64,000 nt of DNA, taken from NCBI GenBank assembly GCA_014526335.1, contig JACTAT010000042.1, forward strand, positions 569,541 through 633,540, given 5' to 3'. A model generated the notes under the pieces. It was not told where the DNA came from. It worked only from the letters and a program-made list of their open reading frames with translations, and made no database searches. The translations under genes were made by a program, and so were the position numbers. The DNA is from Chrysaora quinquecirrha. Lineage: Eukaryota > Cnidaria > Scyphozoa > Semaeostomeae > Pelagiidae. This document shows, one piece after another, positions 1 through 10,891 of the stretch (the stretch's first letter is position 1; each line of letters opens with the position of its first letter).

Positions 1-910
1 TGAAAAGTCAGGTTGATTTAAGCCATGGTTCAATCTCCTAAGCTATCAAGCTGAAAACGTGATACATAATCTATAAATCTCAAAGGGGGGGGGGGAAACC
101 CCCCCATATGGATTAAGTTTAAGTGGTATTAGAATGATGTTTGGGCTATATTTGCCTTGGTTATTAACCTGTTTGCTCGAGTTACTTCAAAGTGATTTTT
201 TAATTTTTATTTTCTCAAGTCACTTTTAACTTTGATTTTCTCAAGTCACTTTTCGAAGGTATGTGAAGGTGTATTGTAGACAGGGGTTTTTCTTGAAAAA
301 ACTGTCTCAAAGGTTAACCTCAAATTTTATAACACATTTTAACTAAATTGACCATGGAGATTTCAAATCCGAGATAGGCCAAAAAAAATTTGACTGGAAG
401 TTGACTTTTTTGCTTACGTCATCAACATGTGAAGAATGTACTTCAAACCGCTATAAAACGTTCCTAGTACAAATTATGACAAAACTAACTTCATATATGA
501 GCTCTACACAGTCAGAGCGTTTGAACGATATATATTTTGCTTCATTTTACTAAATTTTAAATTTTTTAATATGACGACGTCATCATTGTCTTAAAAACAG
601 GCAGAAAAAAAAGGAAAGACAACTTAGACTTGACTTTGAAACGAATTTTAAACGAAGTTAGTTCTAAAATTCATGTCCCCGACGCTTGAAAATTCCAGGA
701 AAAGTGAATTACCGGCATTAATTACCCTTGAGTAGGCTCCTTATAAATGACATAGCGTGTATCTTTACTTGTATCATTCGATAGTACAGTAGACAACTCA
801 GTTTAAAACGATGGGAAGTTGACAAAAGATTTTTTAGGAGTAAATAACGTCTCCTGTGTATCATACTTTATAATGCTTCACCTACCTACTGATGAACACC
901 AAGAGTATTA
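1..910. other. AT-rich intergenic DNA, no gene seen
   Basis: No open reading frame with recognisable protein character lies here. A long G run followed by a C run (about 86-106) makes a short inverted repeat. The motif TTTTCTCAAGTCACTTTT occurs twice in tandem near 211-252. A CRE-like GACGTCA palindrome sits near 575. Nothing else can be supported. Confidence 0.6.
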
Positions 911-1316
911 CACGCTTTTTTTTTTATAAGGAACCTACCTCAAGGCCTAGTTCTTAAAGTTCCTTATTTTTGGGCCTCTTTTAAGCCAATTGTAGTTCCA
1001 AAAGTTCCTTAATAGTTCCTTAATTTTAACTGCACATACAGTGGTCTTAACAATAAAAGAGAGACATTTGCATGTGAGCAAAGCTCGAGACTACTCAAAG
1101 AAACATTGGATACATGCTTAACGTACAATTTATGTGGTTTCCGACTGCAAATGAATGGAACGGGCTTTATAATTCTTAATTATTTATAGTCATAAAAGTA
1201 TTCAACATTGAAAAGTTCCTTAATGATTTTCTCCTTAGTAGTATAAGTTCTTTAAATTTTCGGGCCTTCTACATGTAGGTTCCTTATAAAGTGGTTCCTT
1301 ATAAAAAAAAAGCGTG
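911..1316. mobile_element. MITE with TA target site (family M1), intact
   Basis: The element is 406 bp, with terminal inverted repeats starting CACGCTTTTTTTTTATAAGG and ending in the complement (AAAAAGCGTG). A TA dinucleotide flanks each end (909-910 and 1317-1318), as expected of Tc1/mariner-type target duplication. It has no coding capacity and its interior contains repeated GTTCCTTA motifs. A second, interrupted copy of the same family lies at about 8178-8836, which supports a dispersed repeat. The superfamily is inferred only from the TA site and the termini. Confidence 0.75.
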
Positions 1317-1624
1317 TAAGTTAACATATCGCCGGGTTTATAGACTTTTGAACGATTTGAAAATTTTCTTTCATTCTCCTAGAAAATATGGCGTGAAGAC
1401 AGAGAAAAATTTGATTCAATCGCAGCAAGGTGTGTAAGAAAATCATTAGGAATATCATAAACAACTATAGAGCTATAAATTCCTCAAATTCTTGAATATT
1501 TAAATGCATTAAATTGTAAATAGCAATTGAGATCAAACTCTATTTAGTTACTATGAACGTTTAACATAAAAAGCTATGGTTGGCAAAGTCAAAAGCAATA
1601 AATGTAAAGCAAAGTGAAAAATGT

Positions 1625-1630
1625 TTTATT
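1625..1630 (-). promoter_or_regulatory. Poly(A) signal of the class C GPCR gene
   Basis: AATAAA on the minus strand lies only 8 bp past the receptor stop codon at 1638. This would make the 3' untranslated region very short. No other canonical signal is closer. Confidence 0.4.
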
Positions 1631-1637
1631 CGTTATT

Positions 1638-4600
1638 TCAAAGTGTTTTTCGTCGGATTCGCGCCTTTCGTTTCCTCTTGGAGCAAAATTCGTTGAATTT
1701 GGTATCCTGGGTCTTCCCGTCATCCCAGTCATCTAAGTTGGCCAATATACTTTCCATGCTTCCAAGACTTATATCCACACAGTTGCTTATACTGCCTTCT
1801 TTGAGCCCAGGAGAGAAGAATACTTGAGACGCATACGTTTCTCTTTTCAACAAGATACGATACACTTTAGGCCCAAACAAACAAGTCAGTGATACGAGAC
1901 CAATGATATTGCTAAAGATGAGAACAACATACGTCTGCTCCAAGGGATCATCTGTTTGCCTTTTGACCGTTAACAAGAAAAATATAAATAATGCCCATAG
2001 AAAACAGTTGCTGTACATCGTTATTGCAATACTGTACGCTTCATTGTAATTCTTTGGATATTTCCTAGTTTTAAAAGCCATGACGGTGCTGACGAATATC
2101 ATTGCACAACATGGAATTAAATTCATGATGACATTATCTACAAAGATTTTGCAACTTGCTACAACCTTTCCTTGATATATTGTGTAGTGGACACCTGGTC
2201 GATCAAGTACAACCCAGAGTATGAAAAGAAAAAGTTGAACCCCAAGTAAACCAAAGCAAATGAACAACTGTGATTTGGGACTTACGAAATTTGGCAAAGA
2301 TGCCATGGTTTTAGCAGCCCTGAATATTCGATAAATTCGAATAATTTTCAGCATCAATGGTGTGTAACAGACTGTCAGAGTGACGCCAAATATGAATCTT
2401 CGTATGCCGCACAATGTTGCAGATGGTTTTAAGTGATACACGAATGGTATCAGGAAGCAAAGGCTTAGGCCAATTAAGATGATGAATGAAAGTTCACGAC
2501 CTGAAGCTTTGACAATTTGAGAGTTTCTGTGTTTAATGAAGAGGAAAATCACTACAGTAGTTAGGAGCAGACCTATAACAGACCCTGCTGCAATCATTTT
2601 ACTTTTATCATTCTTGAAACTTAGAAATATTTCATGCAATTTTTTGCATGATGTTCGTTGTTTGTTAGGAAGCTCATGTCTTCCACATAGTTTGCATGTA
2701 TTGTTGACAGTATAAGCGTTCTTTGCACATGGTTTGCACGTGAAACAGCATACATGTATTTGGCTTTGGATTGATATTTCGCCCGGTTTGCAAGGGAAGG
2801 AACATGTTGAAATGACCGACTTTGTTTTGCTATGAGACCATGTTATTTCTGAACGATTTATTTTCAATGTTTCTTTGTTATTTGTTGAATTCAATTTCCA
2901 AATACCAACTGTTCTGTACATGTCTCCATCAAAACTGACTATTTCTATATCTCGGTACATACTACCTTTTTTATCGAATTTTTTTCCAAAACACCTTGGT
3001 CCTATTTTTAAAGCTGTCAAAACTTTAAACTGTGTTATCTTGTAACGGTGCCTTTTTGCGCAATCTGTCATATTCGATAATGCGAACTGCACAAGCGAAA
3101 TGTTGAACAGCATCGAAAACCGCGTTCGCAGACTCATACTTTACGAGAAAATTGCTTTTATTGAGGTCTGCATCTTCAGTACATTGTTTCTTGCTGCTGT
3201 TTTCAGTTTTATATACAGAACAATTAAAAGTCTCCTCCCAGAAACCTTTAAACCAGTTGTTCCAGACTCCTGATGAATTTTTCGAAAACTTTGTGGACAT
3301 AACTTTATCTCTGAATGTCATATTCTTGACTCCCGCATAGGTAAGCATAAGTGCACCTTTCCCTGTGTCTGCGATTTCTTTCGACGTGTCCTTGTCTGTT
3401 AATAATACAGAATTCAAAAACCAAGTAAACTTCCTACCTGGTTTTGAAACCTTTATCAGTCTTATTGCGTCTTCTTTTGTTGTGTAAAGTATGACTACAT
3501 TCGCTTTTTTGTCCATGTTCAATTCCCTTATAGCTGCTTGAAAATGTGTACCATTTGGATATTTTGGCAACACGTAACTTTTAGCGATACAAATTTCAGC
3601 TACTTTTAATTTTGCCATTAAATCATCCATTCCTCGTTGGCCGTAATTTCCATAGGAGTTCACTGTTGAGATATAAGTCCAGTTGAAATGCTTTAAGATG
3701 TCAACCATGGCACGGTTTTTCAGATCATCTGAAGGAATTGTTCGATATAGGTTAGGATATCTGTCCCTATCATCTAAGTCAACACTCGATGCGGAATAGC
3801 TGATGACTGGGATGTTAAAGACGCCAAATGTTGGTACTGCAAGCAGAGCCTCGTCAGATGTTTGTGGACCAATTACTCCGATTGCTGCAATATTGGCGAG
3901 AACATGTCTCATATTCAGCCATAAATTTTTCAGGCTTCCACAAGTTTCCTTGATTTCATAGCCCATGTTGAGACCAAATAGCATTTTTTTATTTGCGTTG
4001 ATTTTTGAAATTGCATACTCCATTGCACGTTCGAGGTAAACAGAATGTTGATCAATTTTTCCACAGTCTTTTGGCGGTCTTCCCCGCTCTCTTATTCTAA
4101 AATAACCACCAAGGACCAAGTTTGGATACCTATTGTTTTTTACTTCGAGTCCTTTGCGATCTAGAAAAAAATGAATGTTAGTTGGTACGTCTTGGAATGT
4201 TTTTGTTATATACTTTATATGTTCAAAGTTATGATAAGTTTCAAAAATATGATGCGTATTGCCATTGGGTTTCTTATTTCAGTAGGTTTAAGCCTCTTAA
4301 AATAACAAAGTGTCATAGTGTACAATTTTTCAGCTTTTTAAATGATGTTTCGGGCTGCACCTTACCACACTCCTCCCGAAACGTGGACTAGCCCCGGCCC
4401 CCTGCCACTGCAGGTAAAATATGAAAAGCTACGGCTCCAAACAGCCGCATTCGTTTCGCGGCAGTGAATATTCGGCGAAGCGTTTTCAAATTGTTTGGCC
4501 AACTGCAAAGGCCCCTTGTTCCAGTCACGAAAATCAGCAGATCCGCTTGTTTAAAAATCTCCCTGAGAAGAGCTTGGTAATATTCATTCTCGCGCAGAAA

Positions 4601-4687
4601 TAAATTACTCACCTCTCCATTCGCATAACCAAGCATAAAACAGCAAAGCACATATATTGTCGCCAAAATAAGGCGATTCCTTTCCAT
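1638..4687 (-). CDS. Class C GPCR, metabotropic glutamate receptor-like, frameshifted
   Basis: This is a seven-helix receptor expected in the plasma membrane, with an extracellular ligand-binding module. Exon 1 (about 4609-4687) encodes a signal peptide starting MERNRLILATIYVLCC. Exon 2 (4160 down to 1638) follows a TTTTTTCTAG acceptor. It encodes a Venus flytrap domain with the mGluR-like stretches VIGPQTSDEALLAVPTFG, IPVISYSAS, RYPNLYRTIPSDD and NYGQRGMDDL. A cysteine-rich domain follows (CSFPCKPGEI to TSCKKL, about 2645-2805). Seven membrane segments then follow, including NYNEAYSIAITMYSNC and FGPKVY, the counterparts of conserved mGluR TM6-TM7 motifs. Several N-glycosylation sequons occur in the ectodomain. 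The reading frame shifts once between flytrap and cysteine-rich domain, at a T5 run (3053-3057). The ligand cannot be assigned; glutamate-contact residues are not clearly conserved. The start is chosen for the signal peptide. The gene could be functional if the shift is a sequencing error. Confidence 0.85.
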
Positions 4688-4798
4688 TCTGCAAATTAAA
4701 AAACATGAAAAACATAAGATACTCATGTCCTAGAAATAAGCATGAGGGTACTCTTCAGTTCAGAATAAACGGGTCGTGTTAACCCGTTAATCTGTTTA
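4688..4798. other. Upstream flank of the GPCR gene
   Basis: This short AT-rich stretch lies between the receptor start codon and a piggyBac-like MITE. It probably holds the promoter, but no TATA or initiator motif can be called with confidence. Confidence 0.3.
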
Positions 4799-5262
4799 CC
4801 CTTATCCTACCGGGCTTATTTATCTCAAATAGCCGGGACGGTTTTCCCATCGATTTTCCATTCCCTCCATTAATAGCTTTCTACGTTGCTAGAGCAATGC
4901 ATTTTTTCAAAGACATTGACCAGTGTATAGTGAGAATTAGGATGAAGTGGGGGCCTCCCCCTTCTATTGTGACGTCGTAATGACATCATAATGAGAACAG
5001 GTTATTGACGTCTGTCAAAATTCGGTCTTCATTACCGTCATTAAAAATTCCAAAATTTCAGTACATTTCGTTATTGTTAATCATTTTCTATTACATCGCG
5101 GTGACCTATTTTTACAATATTTTGGACCATTTGGTAGCTTAAACATAAAGGCTAGAAGTTAGTGAATTTGGAAGCTTTCATCCATAAGACAACAGACTAG
5201 ACCAGACAACCTCGAGGGGCTCACTTTTTTTGTTGTGAAATAACTCCCCAGTAGGATTAGGG
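4799..5262 (-). mobile_element. piggyBac-like MITE (family P1), degraded copy
   Basis: The left end CCCTTATCCTACCGG and right end CAGTAGGATTAGGG are imperfect inverted repeats. The flanking tetranucleotides are TTTA and TTCG, plausibly decayed TTAA sites. The interior (about 4918-5095) aligns in reverse orientation with the interior of the copy at 10348-10887; shared blocks include the region around CGGTCTTCATTAC. It has no coding capacity. It sits about 110 bp upstream of the GPCR start. Confidence 0.7.
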
Positions 5263-5363
5263 TTCGGTTATGCAAACTGTGTGGTCATAGAAGGGGGGTC
5301 TCTGTGCTCATTTTGACTAAATGACGTAAATTTGTTAATGTAATGCAATGAATTTAAAGCTAA

Positions 5364-5719
5364 ATTTCCACTGATCTGTTTTCGGTTGGAATGGGAACAG
5401 GCACGGGAACGGGCATGGGAAACGGGAACTGAAACCGGGAAAAATTGATTTCCAGTTGCTTTCCTCACGAAATGTGCTCAGGAAAAACAATCGGATATCA
5501 AGACATTTCGACAATTGCATCGTCACGTCACCTGAAATTTGAATTTGCCGCCCTTGATACGTTTGAAATAGTCGCAATTTGATTGGTTCTTCGTTTTCCT
5601 GTCCGTTTCGTCACGGGAAAAAGTTCCGTGCAAAAATGTCGTGAGCAAAGTGCACATGCTAACGTGAGTATTTACCTGTTTTAGTTCCCTTTCCTGCGGC
5701 CAAAAGAACGAGTGGAAAT
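5364..5719. mobile_element. Inverted-repeat element (family S1), short copy
   Basis: The ends are ATTTCCACT and AGTGGAAAT, with looser similarity extending about 40 bp inwards. The interior motif TGTCCGTTTCGTCAC and the segment near GACAATTGCAT recur in the element at 20952-21549. No target duplication is clear, so the superfamily is unknown. It has no coding capacity. Confidence 0.6.
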
Positions 5720-7719
5720 CGATCTCAACGCGCTTGTGCCCAGCTGCAGTAACTACGGAAATTTTTCCCAGAACTCCCTTCGAAAATCTTCAATTAAAAC
5801 AAAGAGCAGAAACAGCCGCCATTTTTGCGGAAACTTTATTGTAAAATTCCAATAATATGATAACATATATTCGAAAACTAGAACTACGCTTACACTTTGC
5901 AAAGAGTTTCGAAACTCTAGGAAAAATTATTTGTTTATTCAAAAAAGGAAAAGACAATAAAAGAAAATAAAAAAAAAAAAATAAGCAGTAGACCCGCTTA
6001 TTCAGAACCGTAGAGTACCACTTACGAAATCTCTACTGTTTTAATTCCCCGAGCATTTTTGATACCATAAGGCATCCTACAAAATCAAATTGATGCGTGC
6101 GGCCTCATAATTTTCCTGAAGGTAAAGTTCTTGAAATTAGACCAATTGCGGCCCAAAGAAAGTAAGCAGTCCGCTTAACAAACCCTGGGGCTAAAAATTA
6201 GTACCCGCGAAGCAACAAATTTCAACCCTTTCATTGGATTCAATAAATAGGTCGTTTTATATATACTATTACAAGTTTTTTCTAGGGGTGGGGAGGCACT
6301 TTAAATACCATAGACACGGGGGTTCAATCGAAACAAAAGTCCAGTACCCCAAAAAAGTAAAAACCAATCATTTTTCAAGCCTAAAAAAAGATTTTTTAAT
6401 TTCGGGTAACATTTTCTACCCAAATCGACGGTTGCATTTTTTTACCACCTATCGCTAATGCGATAGGTCAGTGACCCCAAAAAATAATTTGAAAAATATT
6501 TTGCCGAAAAAAAGTCATTTCTACCCAAATGTCATAGCCAATAAAGTAAATTGAGCCCCCTTGTCCAATTTTTTTTAAGTAACCCCCTGGGGAAGTTTTC
6601 GGACTTGAAATTTCTTATTCTGCCATTTTGCTATACAAAGTTGATGAACAGTTTCTAAATTCCAATAAAGTCAGCAAAACGTAAAGCATGTCTATTGTTC
6701 ATTATGAAGGTTTGTTTGCCTCATTGCATGGCCAGGAACGAAAGAAGTATTTCCATATCCATGGTATACTTTAGTTGTCCTTTTGATTAGGGCAGGCTAT
6801 GATTTCTTCCAAAATATGTAGGCTCATTGCTGTTTTCAAGTTTAAGATTCTAAATATTTATCCCTCCAATACTGAAAGTTTCTTAGCAGCTCAGCTAATG
6901 GGTCAGTTTGTTATAAAAAGGCTGGCCAAACTAACGTGACTCGAACGAGAAAGAGAAACGATGTCGCGAGCTATTTTCGTTTATCCGAGAAATAGATCGT
7001 TTTTCGGAATAAACGCACTATGATAGTTTGTGCAAATTTCTGAGAACACGTATACGAAGTGCACGAAATGGAAGTTCATAGTGTTTCGTTAAAGAAAATT
7101 CAATGCAAAAAATGCCGTATTTTGCAAATAATACAGGGGCGGGGCATGGAACCTCTTGGGGCCGTGGAAAAGTAAAAGCAGAAAAATCACGTCAGTGTGA
7201 AAGCAGTGCAAGATTGCAATAGCCCAGTAAAATTTGGCATTTTTATACCGTTATTTGTCAACATAATAAGTGTCAATGATTTCTTAAACCAAATCCCAAA
7301 AAAGCACTAAAATCTAAAAAACGCTCAGTGCGATTATAGGAGAAAATATGATAGTCATTGCAGTGTCAAAACTTTTTGATTGCACGTATTTTTTAGGATG
7401 TTCGGCTCAGGCTAAGTTCGGCAAATTCCTTTACTGACATCCAAATTATAGAACTCAAAGTCCATTACCAACCCTTTGATTTTTATACTTATTTCTTTGA
7501 AATAAACCCTGGGACAAGAGAATATGAAAAATAAAGGTGTCAGAAGACGAGAAGAAGTGAATAATGATTTCATTTAACAGCATTGGCCATTAAGAATTGC
7601 TTGCTCTTTTTGTACATGTAAAGGTCAGCTTGATAAGAATTCTTTTTTTAATAAAGGCAGATATTCCTAAATAGTCTCCTACTCAGTATTGGAATTCCTT
7701 AAGTTTTTGCCTATCCAAG
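5720..7719. other. Intergenic DNA with small hairpins, no gene seen
   Basis: No supported gene. Two hairpins are visible. A perfect 9-bp stem, ACCTATCGC/GCGATAGGT with a TAAT loop, lies at 6447-6468. A near-perfect stem around CGTTTATCCGA/TCGGAATAAACG lies at about 6979-7016. Duplicated CTACCCAAAT motifs near 6415 and 6521 suggest an old repeat at about 6270-6590, but its ends are not defined. Confidence 0.5.
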
Positions 7720-7721
7720 TA

Positions 7722-8056
7722 CTCTTAGGTGCCTAATTGCCGGGGGTCCCAATAGGCGGGGGTTGGATTTTTGTTGAAAATTAATTGCCGGGGGTCCCAA
7801 TTAGCGGGGGTTCGATTTTTGTTCAAAGTTGTTCTCCTTCCCCAGACTCAATTTTTATCTTATTTTGTCTATGCAAGACTGGTATCTATTGATTTTGTGA
7901 TTTTGAATACTCTGATATGAATTTTCAATACGCGTCACTTACGCGAAGTTGAAAAATTTAATAAGCGGGGGGGTCCTAATAAGAGCGGGGGGGGGGGGGT
8001 TGGAAAAACTTTCAAAAATTAATTAGCGGGGGGGACGGCAATTAGGCACCTAAGAG
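7722..8056. mobile_element. MITE with TA target site (family M3), G-tract rich
   Basis: The inverted repeats start CTCTTAGGTGCCTAATTGCC and end GGCAATTAGGCACCTAAGAG. They are flanked by TA on both sides (7720-7721 and 8057-8058). Subterminal G runs (GCGGGGGT and longer) are repeated at both ends, two per side. It has no coding capacity. The TA site suggests a Tc1/mariner-type relative. Confidence 0.75.
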
Positions 8057-8177
8057 TATCATATTAAGCTTCGACACACATTCTTATAAAATTTACTCTT
8101 ATATACAGAATAGAATAGAGTTTGAATAACAAATAGTTTCATAGCGCATAGGAAAAAGATGGTTTGGTTTGTCAAGG

Positions 8178-8836
8178 CCTAGTTCTCAGAGTTCCTTATT
8201 TTTGGGCCTCTTTTGAGGCAATTGTAGTTCCAAAATTTCCTGAATAGTTCCTTAATTTTAACTGCACATTCAGTGTCATAATTAACAATAATATAGAGTC
8301 ACAGTCAATTGCATGTAAGAAAAGCTCGAGACTACTCTATAGGAAAATTTTGATACATGCTTAACGTACAGTTTATGAGATTTTCGACTGCAAATGAATG
8401 GAACCGGCTTTCTAATTCTTGATTATTTGCAGTGATACACGCATTTTTTTATAAGGAAGTGCTTTATAAGGAAGGTAGTACTCGGGCTGGCAAAAACTTA
8501 AGGAATTTCTAGTACTGGACCGGAGACTACTAAGGAATCTGACTTTTTCTTTAACTTCGCATTTCGATTAAAAAAATGAAGTTTTGAATGAACAGAGCAA
8601 GCAATACTTATCGCCAATGGTTTTCAATCAGTATTCATTTCTACTCGTCTTCTGAAACCTTTATGACCTATATTTCCTTGACCATTGGTTGTTTTTAAGA
8701 ATCACAAAGTAAGAAGTTAAGGAATTGCTAAGAAATATTGAGTACTCAATTTTCACCATCAGTTAAGGAATTTTCAGTACTTACCCTGAACCGAACTTCC
8801 TTATAAAAAAAAATGCGTGTAACAGCATTGAAAAAT
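8178..8836. mobile_element. M1-family MITE copy, 5'-truncated and interrupted
   Basis: Positions 8178-8437 match the interior of the 911-1316 element, beginning CAAGGCCTAGTTCT and including CTCGAGACTACTC and ATACATGCTTAACGTACA. A short further match (GCATTGAAAA) resumes after 8820. The gap between is a different MITE (8438-8819). The left terminal repeat is missing, so this copy is older than its insertion. Confidence 0.7.
8438..8819. mobile_element. MITE with TA target site (family M2), nested in an M1 copy
   Basis: The element is 382 bp, with ends CACGCATTTTTTTATAAGGA and the complement ending AAAAATGCGTG, flanked by TA on both sides (8436-8437 and 8820-8821). The termini resemble family M1, but the interior is different and rich in TTAAGGAAT motifs. 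It has no coding capacity. Confidence 0.75.
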
Positions 8837-10347
8837 CTGTACAGCTTCCTACCTTTGCCACGTTTTCTCCTTCGTTTTAGAAGAGAACCCCAAAAGAATC
8901 TTTAATTGCGTTGTCTTCTTGTGTTGTTCTTTTCTCTGAGTCGTTTTCCTCTTCCTCGTATCTAGCTGCTGATAATTTGTGATCAAGTTTTCAGATTCTA
9001 CAACGGACCATATTATATTATCCAACAAGAAATTCAATTTGTTTACCTTGTCAGTAATTCCGTGTTTCCATTTCAAACAGAGAATTCCTTGTGTTGCCTC
9101 TTGTTTCTATCATTTTTCTGTTATTTCCGTGATGCACAATGAATACAGGTGCTGCTGTTTGTTAATTAGTCAGACGTTATTAGTGACGCACTGCACTTTA
9201 TTTTTGTGTCTACAAAAATTCAGGGATTAAGTATGTCCCAGTGATGACATCATCTTTGGCTGAAGTCAGCAAAATCATATATCATTCGAAAGGTCTAGCC
9301 AAAGCAAATTCACATGTGATCCGTTTTGAACGGGTGAAATTTGCCCTTCAAAAAAATCAAGTGGTTCAGGCACTGTTTTTCCATGAATAGGGCGTAGCTG
9401 GGCGTAGCGAGCTACATGCGTTTGCGGGAAGTGCAACCCAAAGGGAAATCAGAATTTCGGCAAACCGGAAGGAATACACCTACCTACCTAATGACAGGGA
9501 ATCGACGGAACTGAAGGGAACCAATGGAACATGCTGAAACGAAGTGGGGGTAGCTTGAAATCGGAGGGAACAAGTGGGAATCAGAGGTGGCAAAGGGGGA
9601 ACAAAGAGGGAATCACTGAAAACGATAAAGGAACAACTGAGAAAAAGGGAAGTTACCGCAATCAAGTGAGAGCAGGTTGAAACAAAATGTGGGCATCAAT
9701 GCTGATCGCGGGAAAAGCAAGAATGCTATATAAGCCTGAAACATTCTATGATGCATTAGATAATGACTGGAGTTTCTTTAGGAGTTATGAGCTGAAACGA
9801 TCCGCTTGGTGACTAATAACATGCATGTGGCTTTCATAGTAGTATTTGATATGATTTTGAATTCAGAACGAATGGTGAACCCTATATTTAGGAAACTATT
9901 ATAACAATTTTGTTTTGGAAAGGGCCCACACTAGTGGGCAAAAAGCCGAAAAATTTGCTCTGCTACTGGGCCAGGAAAGAGCCCACTGGGCCAGGAAAAG
10001 AGCCCACTGGGCCAATGGCCCAGTAGTTACAATGTTAAAGGATGCACTGTTTATGCACGAAACGGTTAAGTCTCAAAATATCAGTTTTGCGTTTTGATGA
10101 CGTCACACGAATTTCGAGTCGTAATAACTTCTGAGTATTAAGCCAAATCGAATTAGTGTTTCATAATTTTTTGCTCCATTTGAGATGTTCTTTCTGACCA
10201 TATCATTAGAAACACAAAATTCAAAGTAAAATTTTCACTGACCGTAACTTTCCTACGTCATCGATGACGTCACAACCATTGATTTGCCAGAATGTTCCCA
10301 AGTCTTAAAATGACCACCCACCACCAAAGAGTCCAAAACTACTTTAA
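8837..10347. other. Intergenic DNA, no gene seen
   Basis: Short open frames here show no protein-like character. The segment 9490-9680 is unusually rich in GGGAA/GGAAC triplet-like runs. TGACGTCA-type palindromes occur near 10096 and 10265. A GGGCC-rich tandem repeat at 9965-10021 is listed separately. Confidence 0.5.
9965..10021. repeat. Tandem 20/21-bp GGGCCC-rich repeat
   Basis: The unit ACTGGGCCAGGAAAGAGCCC occurs at 9965-9984 and again at 9985-10005 with one extra A. A partial third unit, ACTGGGCCAATGGCCC, follows. Each unit is partly palindromic (GGGC/GCCC), so the block can fold. Confidence 0.7.
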
Positions 10348-10887
10348 CCCTAATCCTACCGGGAGGGGTGGGTGGAATCCACCCCCCTCAAGCTTTTCTT
10401 GGAACTGTTCTGTTGTGTAATGGATGTAAGCTTGCAAACCAGGCTGACTTTAAGCTTATATGTATAAACTACAGTGTAATACAAAACAACCCCCAAAATG
10501 ATAACAATGGGTCACGTGACATTGCCTTTTATGGAAAGCGGTCATGTCAAAACCACATATAAATGCCTATTTTTACCAGTAAATTTTATCAGAATTGACT
10601 GATTCTTTGCAAGGTAATAGAAAATGTAAAGAAATTTCCGGATTTCTATTGATAGTAATGAAGGTCGATTTTTGACCGACGTTGATAGCATGTTTTGATT
10701 ATGATGTCACAATGACGTCATAATAGAAGCGGGAGACGCCCAATTTACCAACATTACTCCTAATACATTGGTCAATGCCTGTGCCAAGTTTGATTGCTCT
10801 AGCTCTACTGGACAGCAATTTATGGAGGGGGGGTGGAAACCACCCCCCCTGCTGTGGTTAATCAAAAAAAGACCGGTAGGATTAGGG
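10348..10887 (+). mobile_element. piggyBac-like MITE (family P1), intact
   Basis: The ends are CCCTAATCCTACCGG and its perfect complement CCGGTAGGATTAGGG. A full TTAA stands on each side (10344-10347 and 10888-10891), the hallmark target site of piggyBac transposons, whose ends also begin with CCC. The element is 540 bp. Subterminal GC-rich inverted segments GGGTGGAATCCACCCCCC and GGTGGAAACCACCCCCC lie near each end. It has no transposase, so it is nonautonomous. Confidence 0.85.
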
Positions 10888-10891
10888 TTAA

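Noticed and set aside
1621..1827. 68-codon plus-strand frame over the GPCR 3' end
   Set aside because: It is the antisense shadow of the receptor C-terminus.
10340..10362. Telomere-like CCCTAA motif
   Set aside because: It occurs once at each end of a TTAA-flanked element as part of its terminal repeat, not as a tandem telomeric array.
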